Shown: positions 17,843-26,509 of the stretch, piece by piece
Layout: every line of letters starts with the position of its first letter
How positions within the stretch are numbered: the stretch's first letter is position 1
Source: Streptomyces sp. NBC_00273
GTDB taxonomy: Bacteria; Actinomycetota; Actinomycetes; Streptomycetales; Streptomycetaceae
Assembly: GCF_036178145.1 (NCBI RefSeq)
Contig: NZ_CP108067.1
Span: 10,183,001-10,247,000, forward strand
Length of the DNA: 64,000 nt
Direction: 5' to 3'
Program-made: the position numbers and the translations under genes
The notes under the pieces: model-generated
What the model was told of the DNA's origin: nothing
Databases searched by the model: none
What the model saw: the letters and a program-made list of their open reading frames with translations, nothing else

Positions 17843-20203
17843 TCACTGGTCTCGATGTCGTGGTGAGTGCAGGGAAGCCGAGGCCGGCGGAGCACCAGGT
17901 TCTTCCCGCAGCTCCAACGCACCCTGCAGCACCTGGCGCAGGCTCCTGATCGCGCGATCCAGACGGGCGGTCGTGGTCCCCACCCTCGTGCTCGATGCCT
18001 GTGCCTGGAGCTCTCTGGCCAGGTCGCGTGCCTGCGTCTCGACACCGGACAACAAGGTGGACAGCTGCGCCAGCAGATCGTTCGCGGCCCCGGTGCGCAA
18101 CAGAACCGCCTGTTCGCGCAGTTGCACGTTCTTCTGGTACAGGTCGACGAAGACGGTCACCTTGGCGCGCAGCACCCAAGGATCGTACGGCCGCGACACG
18201 AAGTCCACGGCACCGGCCGCATACCCCCGGAAGATGGCGTGGGGACCCATCCCGTACGAGCTGACGAAGATGATCGGTGTGTCGCGGGTCCGCTCACGAC
18301 GCTTGATGTGTGCGGCGGTCTCGTAGCCGTCCATTCCCGACATCTGGGTGGCGATTAGAACGAGGGCGAATTCGTGGACGTTCAGCGCCTTGAGCGCTTC
18401 CTCCCCCGACGAGGCAGCGACGAGCGTCTGGTCGAGCGTGGACAGGATGGCCTCCATGGCCAGCACGTTCTCCGGCTGGTCGTCGACCAGAAGGATCTTG
18501 GCCTTCCCGCCCGCCGCAAAGGACGGCGCGGGGGACCCGGCATCCGTCCGCTGAGCCACAGGTGGCTGTGACAGGGCCCGTTCCCGAGGTTCCGGGGCCG
18601 GGGGAGGCCAGTCGGCGGGTGGGGCGCCGATGTGCGTGGCGACGCCGAGGCGTTTCAGCAGCCGCTCCTCCAGCTGGGCGAAGGACCGTTCGGGTGCGCC
18701 GACGGCGGCGGCGCCTCCCGGATGCGCCACCCAGGCGGTGAAGCTCGGCGAGTGCCGGACACACGCTGCCAGGCGGTCGGCGATCAGTCGTGTGGTGCGC
18801 AGCAACTCGCGGGCGGGGAGCGTGCCGAGGAGGATACGCCGTGCGTCGTCGGAGAAGTCGAAGAACTCCGGCCGCGGCAACCGGCCGGTGGTGTCCACGG
18901 CGGCGTTGTGCATGAGGCCGCCGAGAAAGACCTCCACGAGGTGCCCGGTGTCCGTCGGAGGGCCCAGCGCCTCCTGCACCATGCGCATGACGGGCGGAGT
19001 GACGGGCGCCACGGCCGCGAGGTGGGCGGCGAGCCGATACGCCTCCGGGCTGGCCGCGCCGCGAAAGCGCAGAACGGCTTCGGCGTCCGGACCCTGCCGG
19101 CTCTCGGCGCGCCAGGGCTGGGTGACGGACCGCCCGATGTTCCACAGCGGCAGCACCGCGGTCGCGCTCGGTGAGGCGACCAACCGGGCCCAGTCGCCGA
19201 CGGCGGCCAGTGTGGGTTCGAGCACCGGGACGGGGACGGAGTCGAAGCCGACGAGATCCGCCGGCAGTCTCGGGTCGGTGACGCGCCAGGCGGTGGTGGG
19301 ACCGCCCCTGCGGACACTGGTGACGTGCCACGGCCCAGTCGTGATGCCCGAGTTCACCCACAGCCGGGCGGGCAGCGCCTGCAGGATCGCGGTGGGTTGC
19401 CGTCGGGCCCACATGGCCGCCGCTTCGCTCATCCGGCCGTCCCACCAGGCGTCGCCGACGCCGTCGCTGACCACGAGGACAAGGGTGCGGCCGGTGGGGT
19501 CGCAGAGCGCGGCCGGCGGAAGGTAGGGACCCTGCTGCCGGTAGGGACGGTTGCTCAGAAACGGGGCTCGGGGACCACGGGTGTTCAGTCCATACACGCG
19601 GATGTCGCGGAAGGACCCGGCCCGTTCCATCAGCGTGCGGATCTCCGAGGCCAGACGCTTCCACAGCAACATGGACACGCCGTCGTCGATCAGCAGAGCG
19701 AGGGAGAGCCAGCGGCTACCGGCGGGGCTCGTCACGGTCTCGGGCAGACCCGTTTCAGCCATGGCGTCCACCGTCCGTGCCACGTCCAGTTCCTGACGGC
19801 GCCGGTCGGGGAGCCGCTGCCGCAGCGGCCGTAACGCCTTGCCGAGCGTGAGATGACGGCTGGGCAGGACATGGGGGCCCGGGGTGCGTACGGCGTGCGC
19901 CCGGCGCGGGACCGGCTCCGGCCTGCTGTTCCCCCTCCCCTGCGGGGCCGCGTGCAGGGGGAACAGACGGTACGGGGCGAGGTCCGGCGGCGGGGGCGCG
20001 CCACATTGCGCGGGATCGTCGGCGCCGTCGGCCCGGGGCTCACCCTGCCCGGCGCTCTGCCGTAGGGCGGCCGGGGCCGGACGTCGCGCCAGCGGACGGA
20101 CGTCGCTCGGCAGGTTCCTGGCCAGCCACAGGACGTCGAGGAGTTCCTCGTCGGCGAGGTCGACGCCGCTCCTGGCCAGGATCTCTCTCAGACGTCCGAA
20201 CAT
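17843..20203 (-). CDS. SAV_2336-type (vWA-like) protein with C-terminal pseudo-receiver domain
   Basis: The 786-aa protein opens with a short helical segment and a Pro/Arg-rich linker. A vWA-like SAV_2336 core follows at about residues 135-420, where LALLIDDGVSMLLW gives a degenerate MIDAS-like strand and LVLVVSDGVGDAWW a second one. A helical region and a C-terminal receiver domain (from about 615, AKILLVDDQPENV) complete it. In the receiver the phosphoacceptor is missing: the expected LLDVQMPGMDG reads LIATQMSGMDG (Asp to Ala), and the conserved Lys is Arg (SRPYDP). So it is likely a phosphorylation-independent interaction module. It is the last gene of the trypco/VMAP/MoxR operon. Confidence 0.78.
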   Translation of the reverse strand: MFGRLREILARSGVDLADEELLDVLWLARNLPSDVRPLARRPAPAALRQSAGQGEPRADGADDPAQCGAPPPPDLAPYRLFPLHAAPQGRGNSRPEPVPRRAHAVRTPGPHVLPSRHLTLGKALRPLRQRLPDRRRQELDVARTVDAMAETGLPETVTSPAGSRWLSLALLIDDGVSMLLWKRLASEIRTLMERAGSFRDIRVYGLNTRGPRAPFLSNRPYRQQGPYLPPAALCDPTGRTLVLVVSDGVGDAWWDGRMSEAAAMWARRQPTAILQALPARLWVNSGITTGPWHVTSVRRGGPTTAWRVTDPRLPADLVGFDSVPVPVLEPTLAAVGDWARLVASPSATAVLPLWNIGRSVTQPWRAESRQGPDAEAVLRFRGAASPEAYRLAAHLAAVAPVTPPVMRMVQEALGPPTDTGHLVEVFLGGLMHNAAVDTTGRLPRPEFFDFSDDARRILLGTLPARELLRTTRLIADRLAACVRHSPSFTAWVAHPGGAAAVGAPERSFAQLEERLLKRLGVATHIGAPPADWPPPAPEPRERALSQPPVAQRTDAGSPAPSFAAGGKAKILLVDDQPENVLAMEAILSTLDQTLVAASSGEEALKALNVHEFALVLIATQMSGMDGYETAAHIKRRERTRDTPIIFVSSYGMGPHAIFRGYAAGAVDFVSRPYDPWVLRAKVTVFVDLYQKNVQLREQAVLLRTGAANDLLAQLSTLLSGVETQARDLARELQAQASSTRVGTTTARLDRAIRSLRQVLQGALELREEPGAPPASASLHSPRHRDQ

Positions 20204-20207
20204 GCAC

Positions 20208-21203
20208 TCATACCGCCCCGCCGAGTTGGTGCAGGACGGCGTCGAGCAGTCGGCCAGCGTCCAGATCGATGCCGCCCGCGCGTAGGAAGACCGCATTGAG
20301 GAGCTGATCGGTCGCAAGTTCTCCGGGCGCGCGGCGGCCGAGGAACTCCTCCAGCAGGTCGTCGATGTCGTGGAGCGCCTCGTGGCCGAGGTGCGAGGCG
20401 ACGATGTCCCGCAGCCGCTCCTCGTCGGGCTCGGGCAGGTCGAGACGGACGCACCGTCGGAGGAAAGCGGGCGGGAACTCGCGTTCACCGTTGCTGGTGA
20501 TGACCACGACGGGGAACTCATGGCAGCGGACGCGGCCGCGGACCACCGGTGCCGGCGCGTCCGGGTCGTCAGTCCGCACGTGGACCGTGGAGTGCTCCTC
20601 GGGGAGGCGGCTGATCTCCGGAATCTCGAACTCGCCCTCCTCGAACACGGTGAGCAGGTCGTTGGGCAGATCGACGTCCCCCTTGTCCAACTCGTCGATG
20701 AGCAGGACCCTGGGCCGGTCCCGGGCAAGCAGCGCGTTGCCCAGGGGGCCGAGCCGGACGTACTGGCCGATGCCGGGTTCGGAGCCGACCGCGTCCCGGC
20801 GGAGGTTCGCTTCCCGCAACCGGCCGATCGCGTCGTAGTGGTAGAGGGCGTCCTGCAACGTCGAACGGCTATTGACCGGCCAGTACAGGACGCGGCCGAG
20901 GGCGAGCTCGTGGGCGATCGCGTGGGCCAGGGAGGACTTCCCGGTACCGGGGTGTCCCGTGACGAGCAGAGGCCGGCGCAGGTGGAGGGCGGCGCTGACG
21001 ACGTCCGCGTCGTCGGGGCCGATCAGGTACGGGCGCGGGCGTGCGGTCCGCGAGCCGTCGGGCTCCTGCGGGTGGAGCCGTCGCCAGGGCGGGGCGGGCG
21101 GGAAGACGACAGAGCGGGGCACCCCATTGCCCCGGAAGAGCCGCCAGTCCCCGTCGCCGGACGGGGTGGGCTGGCCGGTGGCAGCGGATTCTGCGGCAGT
21201 CAT
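20208..21203 (-). CDS. MoxR-family AAA+ ATPase
   Basis: The 331-aa protein has Walker A GHPGTGKS at 83-90, Walker B VLLIDELDK, a sensor-1 region with VVITSNGEREFP and arginine-finger-like FLRRCVRLDLP. MoxR ATPases work with vWA proteins as chaperone or remodelling machines. Start ATG 21203 overlaps the VMAP stop (ATGA) and the SAV_2336 gene begins five bases after its stop, so the four genes form one operon. In these systems the MoxR/vWA pair is thought to be the switch (Kaur, Burroughs, Iyer and Aravind's VMAP ternary systems). Confidence 0.86.
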   Translation of the reverse strand: MTAAESAATGQPTPSGDGDWRLFRGNGVPRSVVFPPAPPWRRLHPQEPDGSRTARPRPYLIGPDDADVVSAALHLRRPLLVTGHPGTGKSSLAHAIAHELALGRVLYWPVNSRSTLQDALYHYDAIGRLREANLRRDAVGSEPGIGQYVRLGPLGNALLARDRPRVLLIDELDKGDVDLPNDLLTVFEEGEFEIPEISRLPEEHSTVHVRTDDPDAPAPVVRGRVRCHEFPVVVITSNGEREFPPAFLRRCVRLDLPEPDEERLRDIVASHLGHEALHDIDDLLEEFLGRRAPGELATDQLLNAVFLRAGGIDLDAGRLLDAVLHQLGGAV

Positions 21204-23365
21204 GACGCGTGGGCTCCTTCTGGGGGGTCTTGCAGGGTCAGCGATCCGGGCCGCGGTCGCAGGCCGTGTTCCTCCCATACGAGCGCGGGGCGCGCGGGGA
21301 GCGTCTCCGGCTCGTCGAACGCCGTCCCGCGGAAGACGCGGACCCGCTCAGGCAGATCGGCGAGCGGCCCGGTGGGGTCCAGCTGTTGCAGACCGGCCGC
21401 GTTCGCGGGGGAGTCGGCCCGCCGGTCCCAGAGGACGACCGGGACACCGAGCGCCAGGCAGAGTTCGAGCAGTGCGTCCCGCTGATCCGGGGAACCGTGG
21501 AGCACGACCTGGGTAACGTCACGGTGAGTGCTCTGCAGCAGCCGCCTAAGCCGTGGCCGAGTGACACGTTCGTCGTCGACCACCAAGGGGGCCGCATGTC
21601 CGCTTTCCCAGCGCCGCCGGTGCTCACGTTCTCTGCCGCGCACCAGGTCGCTCATCTCCGGGCAGCTCAGGGTGATGCAGAACTCGGCGCCGATCGGCTG
21701 GTCGGGCACGAACTCGTTGGGTGCCCCGGGGTTCCATTCGTCGATGGGCAGATGGAGGCTGTCGCGGGCCACCAGAACCGTCGCGTGGGGCGCGGCTGTC
21801 GGGCCGAGCTCGTCCGCGACGACCTCGACGGCGTCGCGGACCCGCCGGGCCACTTCCTCGGGTGTCCTCGGCGAGCTCTCCGCCTCGTGGAGGGGGGTGT
21901 GCGTGCCGTCGGCGCGGGCGAGCAGGATGCGGCAGTAGTAACTCTCGCGTGCTTCGGTCCGCGCGCGGGAAACCTCGACGACGACACGGGAGAAGGGGGA
22001 CGTCTGCCGGGCGGCCCAGCGGCCAGCGTCGGTGCGCCGTTCGGCGAGCGCCGCCGGGTGGATGCCGGTCCGGGCGGCCACCTGATCGGACCAGCTGCGC
22101 AGCTCCGCTCCCGCTTCGCTTCCCAGGGCGGCAGCCACGCATTCGACCAGGCGGAGCAGGGCCGGTACGGGCGGTGTGCAGTCCGGTACGCGCTCGCTGT
22201 CGGAGACGGACTCCAGGTGCTCGACGACGTGTTCGAGGTCGTCGGCGCAGAGATGCGTGCGGTTCAGCGGTTCGGGCAGCCAGGCGTAGCGCAGGGCCTC
22301 GCGGGCGGCGCGCGGTATGAGCGTGGGCTGCCCCTTGCAGATGCCGCGGAGCAGTTCCAGTAAGTGCTCGCATTCGTCCAAGGACAGGAGCAGGCACAGT
22401 CCGCCGGCACGGGCGCGGGTGAGGACGTCCGTCAGGCGTGTGCGCTCGTCATGGCCCGTGAGGGCCGGGGCCAGGGTGTTGCTCAGAGAAGGCAGGGCGC
22501 GGGGATGGGCCGCCACGAGTGCCGCGAGGTCGGGCATGGTCGGTTCATGGCTGTCGGGGACGGCGTATCCGAGCCGCCGTACGAGGGCGCGGGCATGTGC
22601 CGCGTAGGCCGTCCGGCCGCCGAGCAGCGACCACAGGAGCCGCTCGGTCTCCTGCTCGGCCGGGCTGCGTTCCGCCGCGGGCTGGGCCGTCGGGAGGGCG
22701 GCACCAATCTCGGTCAGGCGGGGCGGACCGTCGGCGTACTGCCGCAGGAGTGCCTCGAAGCCGCCGTCCTGGACGAAGCGATGCGCCGGGAGGGCCCGCA
22801 GGCGGCGGTTGCCGTAGGACCGGTCATCGCGAATCACCACGCCCACCAGGTGGTCCTCGCAGAACACTGCGGTTCCCGAGGCGCCTCCCCAGGCCTTGCG
22901 GCCGTCGTCGCGGAGGTCGGGCGCGGGCTCCTGGTCGAGCACGTAGAGGCCGCGGGCCCCGGAGGACAGCGGAGGCAGGACGCCGCGGAGGTGTTCGGCG
23001 TCACGACCACCTTCCGCGGATGCCAGCGGAAAGCCCAGTCCCTCGTAGCGCAGTGGGGCCGTGTCCACGGGGTGGCCCCATCGAACCGGCCCCGGTACGT
23101 CGATCTCGTCGTCCGTGAGCAGCAGGGCGACGTCCAGGTCCTGCGGATGGGTCCAGATCAGCTCCGCTTTGGTGCGGAGCGTCTGACCGCGGCCCGGGTG
23201 TCCCACTCTGACCTGGATCTCCTCCCCGTAGGCGCCGCTCTCGCCGTCCCGGAGGACGTGTCCGGCGGTGAGCACCAGGCGGGGTGCGACGAGATAACCA
23301 GAGCCGACGCGATGGCGCAGCCCCGTGGTACCGCTGCGGATCAGCACCAGTCTGTGCGGGTCCAT
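21200..23365 (-). CDS. trypsin-like protease with effector-associated and VMAP-C domains
   Basis: This 721-aa protein starts with a trypsin-like domain holding the triad His36 (TAGH), Asp78 (LDVAL) and Ser163 (GASGTAV). A helical effector-associated region (about 225-400) and a C-terminal VMAP-C region ending near RPALVWEEHGLRPRPG follow. In the published model of MoxR-VMAP-vWA systems the protease is the effector released on activation. There is no signal peptide, so it acts in the cytoplasm. Start ATG 23365 overlaps the trypco2 stop (TGATG); GTG 23368 is an alternative. Confidence 0.82.
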   Translation of the reverse strand: MDPHRLVLIRSGTTGLRHRVGSGYLVAPRLVLTAGHVLRDGESGAYGEEIQVRVGHPGRGQTLRTKAELIWTHPQDLDVALLLTDDEIDVPGPVRWGHPVDTAPLRYEGLGFPLASAEGGRDAEHLRGVLPPLSSGARGLYVLDQEPAPDLRDDGRKAWGGASGTAVFCEDHLVGVVIRDDRSYGNRRLRALPAHRFVQDGGFEALLRQYADGPPRLTEIGAALPTAQPAAERSPAEQETERLLWSLLGGRTAYAAHARALVRRLGYAVPDSHEPTMPDLAALVAAHPRALPSLSNTLAPALTGHDERTRLTDVLTRARAGGLCLLLSLDECEHLLELLRGICKGQPTLIPRAAREALRYAWLPEPLNRTHLCADDLEHVVEHLESVSDSERVPDCTPPVPALLRLVECVAAALGSEAGAELRSWSDQVAARTGIHPAALAERRTDAGRWAARQTSPFSRVVVEVSRARTEARESYYCRILLARADGTHTPLHEAESSPRTPEEVARRVRDAVEVVADELGPTAAPHATVLVARDSLHLPIDEWNPGAPNEFVPDQPIGAEFCITLSCPEMSDLVRGREREHRRRWESGHAAPLVVDDERVTRPRLRRLLQSTHRDVTQVVLHGSPDQRDALLELCLALGVPVVLWDRRADSPANAAGLQQLDPTGPLADLPERVRVFRGTAFDEPETLPARPALVWEEHGLRPRPGSLTLQDPPEGAHAS

Positions 23366-23679
23366 CACTCCTCGTCCCAGGACCCGGTTTCGGTGTCGCT
23401 GATCTCGGGACTGGAGCCGCCGCGGGCTCGGTCCCGGACCGAAAGTTTCAGCGTCAGTCTGTGGGTGCGGATGGTGGAGTGCTCACCGCCCGCGCCGACG
23501 GTCGCCACACCGAAGCTGACCTTTCCGTCCCCCTTGCCGCTGTTGCGCAGTTCCAGCTGCAGCTCCAGTTCGGCCTCCTCGATGCCGAACGCGAATTGCT
23601 GCTCTGCCCCCTGATCCTGCGCCCGATAGAGCTCCTGCCGCAGTTCCTCGATCGCTGCGGCAAGACCGATCCCCGCCAT
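23365..23679 (-). CDS. trypco2 (trypsin co-occurring) domain protein
   Basis: This 104-aa protein has the trypco2 layout: an N-terminal helix (GLAAAIEELRQELYRAQ) followed by beta strands rich in charged residues (ELELQLELRN, VSFGVATVG, RTHRLTLKLSV). Such proteins are encoded beside trypsin-like conflict proteins and are thought to bind or restrain the protease. It is the first gene of the operon. The start is ATG 23679 after GGGGG; a GTG two codons upstream is possible. Confidence 0.75.
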   Translation of the reverse strand: MAGIGLAAAIEELRQELYRAQDQGAEQQFAFGIEEAELELQLELRNSGKGDGKVSFGVATVGAGGEHSTIRTHRLTLKLSVRDRARGGSSPEISDTETGSWDEE

Positions 23680-24561
23680 CCGCACCCCCAATGCGCACTG
23701 TGCCTGCGGAATAGTCTGCCAAGGTTCGGGGCCGGTCGCCCGTGCTTCGGGGGAACGGGCGCGTCGGGGTGCGTGTCCGGCGGGTGGGCGGCGGGGCCGC
23801 GCTCGACGTCGCGTGACGTTCCCGTGCAACGACGCGAGCCCCAACGGGGGTCGGAGCCCTCGATCGCATCTGCTGGAACGGTGAGGGCTGCCGATTGGCG
23901 AGTGCCGCAGAGCACCCCTGGTAGGCGCTGGCGAGGAAGCGTGCAGCGGCGATCAGGAACACGCTGGCGTCGCACCCCGGTTCGAGGCCGATGTGCAATG
24001 GTCGTGCCCTGCCTGCGCTTGGTCGCTGCTCGACGAAGGCGGCACGGAAGGGGTGAGGGGCGCCGGACAAGGCCGTACTTGCAAGTGCCTGATGCCGGAC
24101 GGTTCCGCTGCGCCCGGATGCGGCCCAGTAGGTTGCCGAGCACTTCACCGCGGCCGGTCCGGAGCATCTGTGGGCCGGGTGACGTTCTCCTCGGCGTGGG
24201 GGAGCCGTGAGGCCCTAGATGCGGTCCTTGTTCGGGCTGACGTCGTTGCGGAGCCCCCATTGCATTCCCCGAGCAGCACGGGGCCCCGGGACGCGCGCCC
24301 CGGGGTCTGGCTGTGTCACTTCGCTGACCGCCCGGTGCGGTTGATCGGCTCCTACGGCGCCGGTTCGTAGACGACGGTGGTGGTGGGGCAGTCCTCGGCG
24401 AGGCGGCGTGAGCGTGCGCGACGTCCAGGCAGAAGGGAACTGAGCCGCAACCCGCCGATCGCCTGCTTCCGGCGCATTCCGGCTGCCCTCCGAGTCGGGG
24501 CGAGCTGTTCGGGCTCCGAGACCATCCCGTGGCGGGTTTCTGATGGGATCGGGGTGTGGCT
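23680..24561. other. 880-bp stretch without a supported gene
   Basis: Several open frames cross this stretch but none has convincing protein character together with a start site. A 7-bp GC hairpin (24284-24305, CCCCGGG/CCCGGGG) is the only structure noticed. It separates the conflict operon from the LuxR-controlled peptide cluster and probably carries the promoter of the trypco2 operon at its left end. Confidence 0.45.
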
Positions 24562-25536
24562 CTACAGCCACCCGCGCTTCGTCGCGTTTACACCGGCCTG
24601 GAACCTGCTGGCCGCGTCCAGTCGTTCCATCAGGCTCGACATCATCCGGCTGACCGTGCGCACCGAGATGCCGAGGTTGCGGGCCGCGGCCTCATCGGTG
24701 TCTCCGGCGGCGACCATGTCCAGCAGCGCGCGTTCCGTCGGGGTGCACCCGTTGTCGTTGGCGGGCGGCTGTTCGCCGAAGGACGTCCCCGCTGACCAGC
24801 ACAGCTCGAACAGGGCACACAGGGCGGTGATGATGCCGGAGCCGTGTACCTCGATCGCGCCCTTGCGCGGGTCATCCGGGTCCAAGGGCAGGATCGCGGC
24901 CCGGCGGTCGACGATGATCATCTGGATGGGCACGGTGGGGACGGTACGCATCTGCCCGCCGTGCTCGATGAGCCAGCGGGCGTAGGCGAGGGTGTCGGGG
25001 TCGTTGCGGAAGCTGTCGCGGCAGACGGCCCGGATGGCCACGCCCCGCAGCAGAGCCTCCTCGTTGAGCGGGGTTGCGGCATTGCGGGCGTCGGGCCTGT
25101 GCGCGCCACCGGGGTTGAGGGATAGGCACTCGAACTCGGTCGTCCGCTGGAGTTCTTCCAGCCGGGTACGGACGGCGTCGAGACCTTCGAGTCGCGTGGC
25201 ACTGTCCGACATGCGTGTGCCGAGGTGTTCGGCGGATATCGCCGCGATCTCGGCCCGGGTGGTCTCCACCTGGGCCAGGCGCGCCGCGAGGTCGGCTTCG
25301 GCAGAGGCCAGCAGCGTAGTGAGGCCGACTTCCGGACTGACGGGACGCAGTTTTCCCCCGCGCTGGTCGGACGGCTTGAGCAGGGCGAGCGCGGCCAGTT
25401 CGTCGAACGCGGCGCGGATCACCCTCTCCTGAAGTCCGGTGTCCGCCATCAGATCGGTGACCCCGTGGTCGGGGTGCAGCAGGGTCGCCCGGTAAACGGT
25501 CTCGGCATGGGGCGAGAGCCCGAGTAATTGCAGCAT
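24562..25536 (-). CDS. LuxR-type regulator with TrmB-like N-terminus, TTA codon 4
   Basis: This 324-aa regulator has an N-terminal helical winged-helix-like region (LGLSPHAETVYRATLLHPD), a middle ligand-binding-like part and a C-terminal LuxR/GerE-type helix-turn-helix (TPTERALLDMVAAGDTDEAAARNLGISVRTVSRMM). Start ATG 25536 follows AAAGGGGGACC. Leu4 is TTA (25525-25527), so translation should depend on the bldA tRNA. It is divergent from the repeat-peptide operon, which it most likely controls. Its paralogue at 33076-34050 has the same length and close similarity. Confidence 0.85.
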   Translation of the reverse strand: MLQLLGLSPHAETVYRATLLHPDHGVTDLMADTGLQERVIRAAFDELAALALLKPSDQRGGKLRPVSPEVGLTTLLASAEADLAARLAQVETTRAEIAAISAEHLGTRMSDSATRLEGLDAVRTRLEELQRTTEFECLSLNPGGAHRPDARNAATPLNEEALLRGVAIRAVCRDSFRNDPDTLAYARWLIEHGGQMRTVPTVPIQMIIVDRRAAILPLDPDDPRKGAIEVHGSGIITALCALFELCWSAGTSFGEQPPANDNGCTPTERALLDMVAAGDTDEAAARNLGISVRTVSRMMSSLMERLDAASRFQAGVNATKRGWL

Positions 25537-25787
25537 GTGGTCCCCCTTTGGTTAGGACTTGGTCAGGATCACCCATGAGCGCAACCTTCCGCATATGACA
25601 GGACGTGTTCAAGCCCGCAGGCGATCCGAGGTGGCGTCTAGTCGCCTGGCGTTTTGACGCCCGTCTGCGGCTAGTGACACCGCCACCGCCGTGGGACAGC
25701 CTTATGCCATCGAACGCAACACCCCGCAGAACGGGGTGGACGCGACAACGAAGACAAAGAAGCTGATTCTGAAGGGTGGAGTTTTCC
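25537..25787. promoter_or_regulatory. divergent control region with inverted repeats
   Basis: The 251-bp gap holds two inverted repeats: GGCGT-TTTG-ACGCC at 25648-25661, a candidate operator, and CACCCCG-CAGAA-CGGGGTG at 25720-25738, a 7-bp perfect hairpin in the leader of the peptide gene. The peptide gene's ribosome site (GGTGGAG) lies at its right end. Confidence 0.55.
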
Positions 25788-26051
25788 ATGTCCCGGATCG
25801 CCGCAGTCCTGCTCGCATCCGCCGCTCTCATCGTCGCCGTCGCAACCTCCGGAGCCGTCTCTCATGGAGCGCAGGACGCGGGACGTGCGTCCGCCGGCGA
25901 CGGGTTCGGCTGGGGAACGGGGCAGGTAGTGGCCGATGACGGGTTCGGATGGGTGACGCACCAGATCAGGGCCGACGATGGGTTTGGCTGGGTGACACCC
26001 CAGGGCGGAACCGACACCGGTCAGGGAGCTGGCACAGGCCAGTTGATCTGA
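25788..26051 (+). CDS. secreted small protein with three DGFGW repeats (candidate peptide precursor)
   Basis: The 87-aa protein starts with a signal-peptide-like segment (Met-Ser-Arg, then about 18 hydrophobic residues to residue 20). The mature part carries DGFGW at residues 38-42, 51-55 and 64-68, an exact 13-residue (39-bp) period with spacer patterns GTGQVVA, VTHQIRA and VTPQ. The tail is Gly/Thr/Gln-rich. GGTGGAG six bases upstream supports ATG 25788. No family is recognised. Repeated aromatic cores suggest a multi-core precursor or a secreted signalling or structural peptide. It heads an operon-like run with two cupin proteins and an exporter. Confidence 0.75.
   Translation: MSRIAAVLLASAALIVAVATSGAVSHGAQDAGRASAGDGFGWGTGQVVADDGFGWVTHQIRADDGFGWVTPQGGTDTGQGAGTGQLI
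25897..26015 (+). repeat. three 39-bp imperfect tandem repeats
   Basis: Each unit begins with a GACGGGTTCGG-like string and encodes DGFGW plus an eight-residue spacer. Third-base differences among copies show that the amino-acid repeat is kept while the DNA drifts, so selection is likely on the peptide. Confidence 0.75.
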
Positions 26052-26099
26052 CGCCGATCCCACCCGGAGTCCGACGGTGCCAGGTCACGCGAGAGCGCC

Positions 26100-26393
26100 A
26101 TGTACATGATCACAATGCGGCTGGTCGGTTCCCACGGAACGCCTGCGGCGCCCGACGACCTCAGGGAACTCCTCACCGCCCACTTCGATCCCGTGGACCG
26201 GATCGAGCACCTCTGGACACGCGGCGACGGAGACCGGATCGACCTGGTCTTCTTCGTCCTGGCCGGATGCGAGGCCGAGGCCCTACTGACCGCTCGCGCG
26301 GCGTGTCTGCGGGCCATCGCCCACACACCACGGCTCGCGGCCTGGAGGCTGTCGGACACCGCCGACGCCGGTGACGGCCGCGAGTTCTGGTAA
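26100..26393 (+). CDS. small protein of unknown function, ferredoxin-like pattern
   Basis: This 97-aa protein is not recognised. Its alternating pattern (MITMRLVGS strand, DDLRELLTAHF helix, IDLVFFVLA strand, AEALLTARAACLRAIA helix, LAAWRLS strand) resembles a small alpha/beta sandwich. Start ATG 26100 is 48 bp after the repeat-peptide stop. The position between a candidate precursor and putative modifying proteins would suit a recognition or carrier role, but that is inference. Confidence 0.6.
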   Translation: MYMITMRLVGSHGTPAAPDDLRELLTAHFDPVDRIEHLWTRGDGDRIDLVFFVLAGCEAEALLTARAACLRAIAHTPRLAAWRLSDTADAGDGREFW

Positions 26394-26509
26394 CGGCGCA
26401 GGACACCCGCCTGCCTACCCGCCCCGCCCTTACGCATGCCTCCACCCTTCTCCACCCCCCAGGCCCGCGCGTCGGCCACCACCACGAAGGCAAGAGAGAG
26501 GAACCCACC

